A stretch of DNA of 11,663 nucleotides from Bacillota bacterium. GTDB lineage: Bacteria > Bacillota > Clostridia > Acetivibrionales > DSM-1351. The stretch spans positions 1 to 11,663 of the forward strand of contig JAEZIU010000047.1 in the NCBI GenBank assembly GCA_023436485.1, read 5' to 3'. Below are positions 5,928-11,663 of this stretch, piece by piece (positions within the stretch are counted from its first letter, which is position 1; each line of letters starts with the position of its first letter). The notes under the pieces are model-generated. The model was given only the letters and a program-made list of their open reading frames with translations. It was not told where the DNA came from and made no database searches. Position numbers and translations under genes: made by a program.

Positions 5928-6782
5928 TTATGTTGGGTATCCCCATCTGACAATTACTATGCCAGAACCACCAGTACCTCCAGTACCTCTGGAACTGGCA
6001 CAGCCACCACCGCCACCACCTCCTCCATAGCCGCCACCGCCTGGACCACCAGGTGAACCTACGGTGCCTGAACCGTTAGTGCCAGCACTACCTGATCCTT
6101 CGATAAAGGATGAAGCTCCAGGATCACCGGAATTACTACCTGTGGAGCCAGTCCCACCAGCACCTCCAGCACCACCACCCGCATGGACTCTACCCCAAAA
6201 ATCCGTTGTTGGTGTCCCTTGTCCAGTACCATTAGATCCTGCACCAGAGCTACCGCCACTAGAATAGGAGGCTGGAGTTCCATTACCCCCATTGGAACCT
6301 GCAACACCACCCCAAGAGAAGTAGCTACTGGTACAATACATTCCTCCTCCGCCAGCACTTCCTCCGTTACCGCCATTACTGGAAGTTGCACCATAACCAC
6401 CCGTGGCAGAAGTTAAATTAGGATAAGTACTGTTACCTCCATTGATGCCTGCTGAACCGCCTGAAGCGACGTATATAGTGGAGATTCCAGGAGGAGCTAC
6501 GTTGTAGTACGTTTTGGTATATCCACCACCTCCGCCACCTCCTCCAACGTAGGTACTTCCACTACTACTGCCACCTCCACCGCCACCTACTAGGAATACA
6601 TCAATCTTAGATGGTAATCTATCTATGAAGGTTAATTTACCAGAGGTATAACATTCTATATAACCTCTGGTAGGGCCTTCTGACACTATCTTACAGGAAC
6701 CTGTATATTCAACTTTTACGGGAGTGCCCTGTCCTTTATCACTTTTTGGCCTTACGAAACTTTCCCCAAAGCTTCTCCCCAT
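5928..6782 (-). CDS. Glycine-rich tail adhesin / fibre tip protein
   Basis: A 284-residue protein. About 60 N-terminal residues (with SGKLTFIDRLPSKIDVFLVGGGG leading in) are followed by a domain at 65-275 very rich in Gly, Ser and Asn, with runs such as GGGGGG and repeated NGGNG and GTGGTGGSG. It closes with the hallmark GGSGIVIVRW. Such glycine-rich domains form stacked polyglycine helices in phage adhesins and serve as variable receptor-binding tips; that role is inferred from the family. The ATG shares one base with the upstream stop (TAATG), and GGGAGG lies upstream. The repetitive, GC-richer DNA makes it prone to in-frame length variation. Long open frames on both strands here are shadows of the glycine codons. 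Confidence 0.8.
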   Translation of the reverse strand: MGRSFGESFVRPKSDKGQGTPVKVEYTGSCKIVSEGPTRGYIECYTSGKLTFIDRLPSKIDVFLVGGGGGGSSSGSTYVGGGGGGGGYTKTYYNVAPPGISTIYVASGGSAGINGGNSTYPNLTSATGGYGATSSNGGNGGSAGGGGMYCTSSYFSWGGVAGSNGGNGTPASYSSGGSSGAGSNGTGQGTPTTDFWGRVHAGGGAGGAGGTGSTGSNSGDPGASSFIEGSGSAGTNGSGTVGSPGGPGGGGYGGGGGGGGCASSRGTGGTGGSGIVIVRWGYPT

Positions 6783-7225
6783 TAATAATCGCCTCCCACA
6801 AAGGTAACAGAGTAACCTGAAGCAACTGTCGTACCTAAGGATATATATATTTTTTCTCCACTTTTTAAAGCAGGAGGCAATACTCCATTACCGTCGTTGG
6901 CATAATTTATTGGTAATAGTACCGTGTCCACTCCTGTGATGGCAGCTGTCTGAGCCGTTGAAGCTGCTAATGCTACCTCATGGATTAGTTTAAAATTTAC
7001 CTCCGCTGTGCCTTGTCCATCATTCCAATAAATTCTTAATACTGAAGCAACATTAGTTCCAAGGGCTCTTATCTTAATAGCATCCACTCTTGTACCATTA
7101 GTACCGGCAGTAGCTAAAACCATCCCATTTGTTACAGGAGCTTTTATATTGGTGTCAGCAGTAAGTATATAGACACCTGATATATTAGGCCTTACAGGAT
7201 AAATTGGTATTGTGTTTGCTGGCAT
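6782..7225 (-). CDS. Small beta-rich phage tail/baseplate protein
   Basis: A 147-residue protein starting MPANTIPIYPVRPNISGVYI and ending SGYSVTFVGGDY. The layout (ISG-ILTADTN, NGTRVDAIKIRALGTNVASVLRIYWN, GTTVASGYSVTFVGGDY) is a pattern I recognise from small proteins next to receptor-binding genes in prophages of many bacteria; it looks all-beta and has no enzyme motif. I choose the ATG at 7225, two bases after the upstream gene's stop, with GGAGG 11 nt upstream. An earlier ATG at 7258 lies inside the upstream gene and lacks a ribosome site. Probable role: fibre or baseplate attachment component. Confidence 0.7.
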   Translation of the reverse strand: MPANTIPIYPVRPNISGVYILTADTNIKAPVTNGMVLATAGTNGTRVDAIKIRALGTNVASVLRIYWNDGQGTAEVNFKLIHEVALAASTAQTAAITGVDTVLLPINYANDGNGVLPPALKSGEKIYISLGTTVASGYSVTFVGGDY

Positions 7226-7226
7226 A

Positions 7227-7955
7227 TTATAATGCACCTCCAATATTTTTATATGCATTTAAAATTGCTGATACATTCGGCATATCCCACAAATGTGCCT
7301 CAAATTCTGTTTTGGTTACAAGATTACTTATATCCTTTATTTGTTCAAACCACCTTTTCCACTCTCTGTAGAAATCACCCTCCGGCTCTGAGGTTTTGCT
7401 GTTCATCCATGCTTCAAACCTGCTATATATTTCTGTTGTATTAACCTGGTCAAATAAATGTGTAACAAGTCCGCAAACAGTATTGTCCAGCCTTTCATCC
7501 GTGATTTGATAATCCTCGATATAGCTCTTTCCTGCAACAATTCTTACCTGAGCTAGGGATATTTCATAAATGTTATCGTTTCTTGTTAATTCCATTGGAG
7601 TTGGGTTCGCGGAAGGAATTCCTTTTAGGATAAAGGCTTTTATATATCTGTTTTCCAGAGTTTTATCAAGGCGTATAATTACTCGGTCAATTCTGTCCAA
7701 AGAGGGGTCTGCCATATAATGCTCCAGATATAAATTATCTGTGTCAAGCTTGTACATGTATCCTTCAATCCAGGCACACCCGGGTTTTATGTATACTTTC
7801 ATATTTACTTTATCTGTTCCAACCTTAAGGATTTCCCCGCCGTTGAAAATACCGTTTCTTATAAACTGCCTGAAATACTCCGCAAATTCATCGGCAGTGT
7901 AATACCTTTCATCACTTCCATCTATACTATCAAAAAATTTATAGCTTTCTGCCAC
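7227..7955 (-). CDS. Phage baseplate / tail structural protein (upper baseplate-like)
   Basis: A 242-residue protein. The N-terminal part (YKFFDSIDGSDERYYTADEFAEYFRQFIRNGIF, then VNMKVYIKPGCAWIEGYMYKL) is typical of a structural protein that follows Dit or Tal in many clostridial and bacillar siphoviruses and in prophages. It resembles baseplate proteins that connect the tail tip to receptor-binding proteins. The middle (LDRIDRVIIRLDKTLENRYIKAFILKG) is conserved too; residues about 165-242 are helical. The start is GTG at 7955 with GGGAGG 7 nt upstream. No name can be given from sequence alone. Confidence 0.7.
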   Translation of the reverse strand: MAESYKFFDSIDGSDERYYTADEFAEYFRQFIRNGIFNGGEILKVGTDKVNMKVYIKPGCAWIEGYMYKLDTDNLYLEHYMADPSLDRIDRVIIRLDKTLENRYIKAFILKGIPSANPTPMELTRNDNIYEISLAQVRIVAGKSYIEDYQITDERLDNTVCGLVTHLFDQVNTTEIYSRFEAWMNSKTSEPEGDFYREWKRWFEQIKDISNLVTKTEFEAHLWDMPNVSAILNAYKNIGGAL

Positions 7956-7969
7956 CTGTCAACCTCCCG

Positions 7970-8821
7970 TCATAAGCCAATATATCGGTTCTTCCACTTT
8001 ATCTGCACCTTGGTATTGATACTGTCATTGTTGCTGTTATAGCTCACTATGTTCTCCCCGGGAACGAGCTGCCAAAAGGTGCTGTTTAAATCAATGTAGT
8101 GAAAGGCATTATTCCCGTTGATTAAAACATGCTTTTCTCCAAATGCTGTAGAAATACTGAGTACATCATTTTCCTCAAGCCCACGATTGATCCTTATATA
8201 TTCTCCTGTCGTTTCATTTGTCACTCTTGGATTGACAGCCGGACCCTTTATTTCAATATTGACCGGGGCAGAAACATCACCGGAATTGATTGCCTTTCTC
8301 TGAAACCCTCTGCTAGAGAAGGCGGTGGGAAAAGTAGTCTTAAACTTTAAGCCCCCAACTATATATGAAAGCTCTTTGCCTTCATAAAATGTATCAAGCC
8401 AAAAGGGTTGATGACATAGTAAACTTATTAGAAACTTCTGATACCCCATACCCCTACTGCCCAGCTTGCCCGGAAAGGCAGGAGTAGACAGAACTATTCC
8501 CTTTATCTCCTTTACATTGCTTCTGTTTATATATGTAATTGTGACTTCTCCAAGTTTCGGATTTAGTACCTCCTGCATTTTCCTTCTGGCATTTAATAAT
8601 TGGTCAGAGTTGCTTCTGGTTAATATGGTACCTTCAATTGTCAACTCCCTTTCCTCCAGGGTATTTCCGATATAGCCGGAACCGTCCTGTCCAGGTGACT
8701 TCTGACTTTCAATTGTAACCTTGACCTCCGCTGCACCATCCAGAGTTTCAAGGAAATATGGTGCCTTACTGCCAAGAGTAATGCTTTCTCCTCTTTGATT
8801 TGAGATTATCAGTTTCTGCAA
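7970..8821 (-). CDS. Distal tail protein (Dit, Sipho_tail family)
   Basis: A 283-residue protein that should form the hexameric ring joining the tail tube to the baseplate. The N-terminal half (QKLIISNQRGESITLG; PYFLETLDGAAEVKVTIESQKSPGQDGSGYIGNTLEERELTIEG as separate stretches) and the RRKMQEVLNPKLGEVTITY and LLCHQPFWLD segments are characteristic of the phage tail family that includes Dit. It directly follows the tape measure gene, as expected. The start is TTG at 8821: AGGAGG lies 6 nt upstream and overlaps the end of the tape measure gene. An ATG 21 bp further upstream would place this site inside the coding region and has no ribosome site of its own. Confidence 0.85.
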   Translation of the reverse strand: MQKLIISNQRGESITLGSKAPYFLETLDGAAEVKVTIESQKSPGQDGSGYIGNTLEERELTIEGTILTRSNSDQLLNARRKMQEVLNPKLGEVTITYINRSNVKEIKGIVLSTPAFPGKLGSRGMGYQKFLISLLCHQPFWLDTFYEGKELSYIVGGLKFKTTFPTAFSSRGFQRKAINSGDVSAPVNIEIKGPAVNPRVTNETTGEYIRINRGLEENDVLSISTAFGEKHVLINGNNAFHYIDLNSTFWQLVPGENIVSYNSNNDSINTKVQIKWKNRYIGL

Positions 8822-8831
8822 GACACACCTC

Positions 8832-11150
8832 CTACCATTCAAGGGCCATCTGTCTTGAAGTATTCTTAATTTGCCTTGCTATTTCCGAGGGAGTCAGCGG
8901 AGTGGGACTGTTTATTGTAATGTTCTGAATTATGCCATTACCATAAGGCAACATATTATTACTCCCGACCGGAACAAACACATTTTCATTTAAACCAGTA
9001 TTTGTTCCGCTGATGGAAGCTAATATATCCGATTTGCTGATACTAAAATCAGTAGGTATTGCCTTTTTCATGTCCCTTTCAATATCAGCCATGGTTCTCA
9101 CAAAGCCTATCCCCAGGCCCTTACTCATATTGGCACCGATATCAGCAAAAACCGTTGAAGGTGAATGTATGCCCAACAAGCCCTTTACATTGCCTACAAT
9201 TCCTCCGACAAAACCGCTGATCTTATCCTGTATCCAACCTGACATCCCGGTAATACCTTCCCACAGCCCCTTTACTATGTTTTTACCTATCTCAACAATT
9301 GACACAACGGCTTGTCCGATACCCACCAAAATTGCAGTTACTATCTGCGGGAGCTGTGCAACTAGTAAAGGTACTGCCTTAACAAGGCCCATGGAAAGCA
9401 CGTATGTGAAGTTCGAACCCACTTCAATTATCTTGGGAAGATTACTGGTTATAAAGCTGATAATCGAGGATATTATTTTAGGCAGTGCCTTTATCAGTGA
9501 AGGAAGTGAATCAATTAAACCCTTTGCCAGACCATCAATGATTTTAAAGGCCGCATCTAAGATCTTGTCCATGTTTTCTATAAGAGTTCCTACTATTAAA
9601 AGGATTGCATCCACAACAGAAGGTATAAGCTTGGGCAGTGCTTCTCCGATTCCATTTGCAAGAGTTATTACCATTTGTATTGCACCCTCAACCAAGGCAG
9701 GCAGATTTGCAATAATTCCATCTAGCAGTGCCATAACAAGCTTAAGTGATCCCTCTGTTATTGCTGGCAAAGATTCTATGAGTCCCTTGAGCAGGGTCAT
9801 TACAATTGAAACAGCCGCATTGATTATAGCCGGAAGATTATTTAATATTGCACCTCCGATCGAGGTTACTATATCAAGCCCAAGTTGGATTAATTTAGGC
9901 AGGTTCTCCATAATTGTGCTTGCAATGCCACCAACTGTTTCACCGATAACAGCCGATATCTTGCTCCAATCACCTCCGGCTTCGTTTAATCCTCTTGAAA
10001 AATTACCAAGTAATTTAACTCCATCATCTGCCAGTATCTGAAGCTGGGGCAGCAATACCATCCCCAGTACATTTTTAGCCCCTTCGGCTCCACCTTTTAG
10101 TCTCTGAACACTATCGTCGAATTTTCCGAGTGCAGAGAGAGAGTCAACACTCATAACAGCACCCATTTGCTTAGCCTCTTCGGTTAACGCTGCGATTCCA
10201 TCAGAGCCCTGAGCAATAAGCGGATTCAATTCCTGTGCGGATTTCCCGAATATCTGCATGGCAAGAGCATCTCGTTCTGTTTCATTTGAAATCTTCCCCA
10301 ATGCATCAATAGCTTCCCAATAGACTGTGCCGCTGTCTCTTAACTGTCCATTACTGTCTGTTACGGAAATGCCTAGCTTATTATATGCCTCAGCAAACTT
10401 AGCCGATCCGTCTCTGGCATTTGACATGGACTTTACTTGCTTTGCCATTGAACCTGTAAGAGTATCCAAAGACACATCCACCAACTCCGCAGCGTATTTA
10501 TATGCCTGAAGGCTCTCAGTGGACATGCCTGTAACTGTGGACATTGTTAAAATATCATCTGCATATGAGGAAGCATTAACCGACATTGCAATCAATGCCT
10601 TTCCAGCACCGGAAGCAGCGGCACCTATTCCTACAAGTGCTGCACCCATTGCCACACCGATTCCCTTTAAAACACCGCCTAGCTTTTCAAAGCGGTTTCC
10701 TGCGTTATCTGCCGTATCCGCTGTCTCCTTAACTTCCCTGTCAAACTCATTGACCTTGTTCTCCGCTTCATCAAAGCCGCTTCCTGTGGTATTCAGAGCC
10801 TTATTATTATCCTCCAGCTCCTTTACCATATTGTTAAGGTCTGCATTTGCATTGTTAAGCTGAATCTGCCATGCTCGAGTTCGCTTGTCATTCTCTCCAA
10901 AGGAGGTGGCTGCATTCAGTAATGCTTTTTCAAGGGTAGATACCTTTTCCTTCTGAGTATCTATCTCCTTGTTAAGCACCTGATTTCTTGCAGTTAGCGC
11001 ATCAATTGATTTATCCTGCCTATCAAACTGTGAGGAAACAAGGTTCATCTCAGAGCCTAAGACCTTAAATCTCTGATTTATATCCTTTAGTGCATCCTTG
11101 AACTCCTTTTCACCTTCAATGCCTATTTTCAAGCCGAAATTGTCTGCCAG
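8832..11150 (-). CDS. Phage tail tape measure protein
   Basis: A protein of 772 residues that fixes tail length and is threaded through the tail tube. An N-terminal opening LADNFGLKIGIEGEKEF is followed by long coiled coil (about 40-155), a hydrophobic Gly/Ala-rich stretch (about 160-195), and a globular part typical of tape measure proteins (SSYADDILTMSTVTGMSTESLQAYKY at about 194-220). Nine exact 22-residue repeats (about 417-614), each opening with LP or a close variant, come next. The C-terminal motif LLGIHSPSTVF is also typical. The start is placed at CTG 11150, with AAAGGAGG and a 7-nt spacer upstream. That restores the (M)ADNFGLKIG opening seen in relatives; the first canonical start (TTG 11132) would remove it and has no ribosome site. 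The stop overlaps the Dit ribosome site. No tail-assembly chaperone gene precedes it. Confidence 0.9.
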   Translation of the reverse strand: MADNFGLKIGIEGEKEFKDALKDINQRFKVLGSEMNLVSSQFDRQDKSIDALTARNQVLNKEIDTQKEKVSTLEKALLNAATSFGENDKRTRAWQIQLNNANADLNNMVKELEDNNKALNTTGSGFDEAENKVNEFDREVKETADTADNAGNRFEKLGGVLKGIGVAMGAALVGIGAAASGAGKALIAMSVNASSYADDILTMSTVTGMSTESLQAYKYAAELVDVSLDTLTGSMAKQVKSMSNARDGSAKFAEAYNKLGISVTDSNGQLRDSGTVYWEAIDALGKISNETERDALAMQIFGKSAQELNPLIAQGSDGIAALTEEAKQMGAVMSVDSLSALGKFDDSVQRLKGGAEGAKNVLGMVLLPQLQILADDGVKLLGNFSRGLNEAGGDWSKISAVIGETVGGIASTIMENLPKLIQLGLDIVTSIGGAILNNLPAIINAAVSIVMTLLKGLIESLPAITEGSLKLVMALLDGIIANLPALVEGAIQMVITLANGIGEALPKLIPSVVDAILLIVGTLIENMDKILDAAFKIIDGLAKGLIDSLPSLIKALPKIISSIISFITSNLPKIIEVGSNFTYVLSMGLVKAVPLLVAQLPQIVTAILVGIGQAVVSIVEIGKNIVKGLWEGITGMSGWIQDKISGFVGGIVGNVKGLLGIHSPSTVFADIGANMSKGLGIGFVRTMADIERDMKKAIPTDFSISKSDILASISGTNTGLNENVFVPVGSNNMLPYGNGIIQNITINSPTPLTPSEIARQIKNTSRQMALEW
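9309..9902 (-). repeat. Nine 22-residue (66-bp) coding repeats inside the tape measure gene
   Basis: In the translated protein LP or a variant (MD, VP) recurs exactly every 22 residues nine times, each followed by a hydrophobic helix such as LPALVEGAIQMVITLANGI. The spacing is unbroken although the sequences have diverged, so length is under selection. Confidence 0.8.
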
Positions 11151-11165
11151 TATACCACCTCCTTT
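11148..11165 (-). promoter_or_regulatory. Strong ribosome binding site pointing to a CUG start
   Basis: AAAGGAGG at 11158-11165, a 7-nt spacer, then CTG at 11148-11150 (minus strand), in frame with the tape measure gene. No ATG, GTG or TTG lies at the right distance. This decides the start proposed for the tape measure protein. Confidence 0.6.
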
Positions 11166-11182
11166 ATGAATTTGGGCATAAG

Positions 11183-11209
11183 AAAAGACACTCTGTTAAA
11201 GAGAGTGCC
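11183..11209 (-). terminator. Intrinsic terminator in the tape measure leader
   Basis: On the minus strand GGCACTCT pairs with AGAGTGTC (arms 11202-11209 and 11187-11194; eight pairs, one G-U) around a 7-nt loop, followed by TTTTCTT. It lies between the promoter at 11241-11269 and the ribosome site at 11158-11165. It would therefore stop both read-through from the nitroreductase gene and transcripts from that promoter unless antitermination occurs. Confidence 0.65.
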
Positions 11210-11240
11210 TGTAAGATTTAAATATTGCACGGTAAGGTAC

Positions 11241-11269
11241 ATTATACAAATATTCCGTATTAAGGTCAT
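11241..11269 (-). promoter_or_regulatory. Promoter upstream of the tape measure gene
   Basis: ATGACC (11264-11269, four of six matches to TTGACA), a 17-nt spacer and a perfect TATAAT (11241-11246) on the minus strand. The transcript would start near 11234, about 85 nt before the tape measure start, and meets the terminator at 11183-11209 after some 25-45 nt. Confidence 0.5.
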
Positions 11270-11273
11270 ATTA

Positions 11274-11326
11274 ATTTCGTTGTGAGTAACCTAACACATA
11301 TCGTTAAATATAAATACTAACGAAAT
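11274..11326. repeat. 8-bp inverted repeat around the end of the nitroreductase gene
   Basis: ATTTCGTT (11274-11281) and AACGAAAT (11319-11326) are exact inverted copies 37 bp apart, and CGTTA (11302-11306) and TAACG (11318-11322) form a small nested pair. No T tract follows on either strand, so this is a poor terminator. It could mark a junction site or be chance. Confidence 0.25.
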
Positions 11327-11663
11327 GTGACTTTTGTAAATCTTCTTTTTAATGCAAAATTATATTTAATGTTGGGGTTACCAAATATGACCAATATTCC
11401 ACTTTTATTTTTCAAAGGTATTCCATATTTCTCTTTTATTCTTTTTCCAAAAAGGTTTAGTAGTAGATATGGCGTACCCAGCATTGTGCTTCCCAAACCT
11501 AATGACTGTGCAGTAATCATTGCGTAAGTTGCAGCTACATATGAGTCCGCAGGGTCAGCATATTGTGATGCATGAAAAATCATTGCTAAAGGAGCAGAAT
11601 AAGTTAGCCAATTCACCCCTTTATCATAATTACTTACAAATGTATCAATAGCAGTTGATGCAA
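11317..11663 (-). CDS. Nitroreductase-family protein, C-terminal part (5' end beyond the window)
   Basis: 114 residues are visible and the frame is open to the right edge. The segment SAPLAMIFHASQYADPADSYVAATYAMITAQSLGLGS (written in parts: IFHAS, YADPADSYVAA, AQSLGLGS) and the ending GNPNIKY with a basic tail match the C-terminal half of FMN-dependent nitroreductases, in particular the clostridial type often fused to a ferredoxin domain. That N-terminal part cannot be seen here. The enzyme would use a reduced carrier or NAD(P)H to reduce nitro or quinone-like substrates in the cytoplasm; the substrate is unknown. It is not a phage morphogenesis gene, yet it lies immediately upstream of the tape measure gene on the same strand. 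It may be host DNA at a prophage deletion or attachment boundary, or a cargo gene. Confidence 0.75.
   Translation of the reverse strand, partial: ASTAIDTFVSNYDKGVNWLTYSAPLAMIFHASQYADPADSYVAATYAMITAQSLGLGSTMLGTPYLLLNLFGKRIKEKYGIPLKNKSGILVIFGNPNIKYNFALKRRFTKVTFR

Noticed and set aside
6059..6416. Several open frames on both strands inside the glycine-rich gene
   Set aside because: Glycine-rich codons leave all frames free of stops. None has a ribosome site or family-like sequence.
9013..10041. A 342-codon open frame on the plus strand opposite the tape measure gene
   Set aside because: It mirrors the repeat region of a clear tape measure gene, has no ribosome site, and its low-complexity sequence is what the reverse of hydrophobic repeats gives.
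1..11663. CRISPR arrays, rRNA or true tRNA genes
   Set aside because: No regularly spaced direct repeats and no rRNA- or tRNA-like sequence was seen on either strand.

Overview
The window is AT-rich and almost entirely coded on the minus strand. Dense Shine-Dalgarno signals, a clostridial type of amidase endolysin and tandem large serine recombinases point to a low-GC Firmicute, most likely a member of the Clostridia; the species is not determined. It holds the tail, baseplate, lysis and recombination end of a siphovirus-type prophage. All real genes read right to left.

In order of transcription: (1) The C-terminal half of a nitroreductase-family enzyme enters from the right edge and stops at 11317. 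It is not a phage morphogenesis gene. (2) A 166-bp leader holds a good promoter (-10 TATAAT at 11241-11246) and an intrinsic terminator placed before the next gene. (3) The tail block follows: tape measure protein (8832-11150), distal tail protein Dit (7970-8821), a baseplate protein (7227-7955), a small beta-rich tail protein (6782-7225), a glycine-rich adhesin or tail-fibre tip (5928-6782), and two small proteins (5646-5909 and 5491-5649). (4) A gene for a small two-helix membrane protein (5091-5363) carries its own terminator and looks like an inserted moron. (5) A ReqiPepy6 Gp37-like tail/baseplate protein (3919-5016) is followed by holin (3466-3873) and amidase endolysin (2766-3473), which overlap by 8 bp. 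(6) A 374-bp intergenic region holds a terminator, a 12-bp inverted repeat bounding 223 bp, and a predicted plus-strand structured RNA with its own promoter. (7) Two paralogous large serine recombinases overlap by 53 bp; the second runs off the left edge.

The tail genes would build the tail tube interior, distal tip and host-recognition apparatus. Holin and endolysin would release particles, and the recombinases would excise or integrate the element. No capsid, terminase, portal, major tail or tail-assembly chaperone gene is visible, because the tape measure gene directly follows a metabolic-type gene. This may be a remnant prophage, a headless tail-like element, or a prophage with a cargo gene inserted; sequence to the right would decide.

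The most interesting points are: the putative ~100-nt four-way-junction RNA between lysin and recombinases; two apparent near-cognate start codons (AUA for the 87-residue protein, CUG for the tape measure) behind perfect Shine-Dalgarno sequences; the attenuator-like leader of the tape measure gene; and the endolysin's apparent loss of its first zinc ligand.
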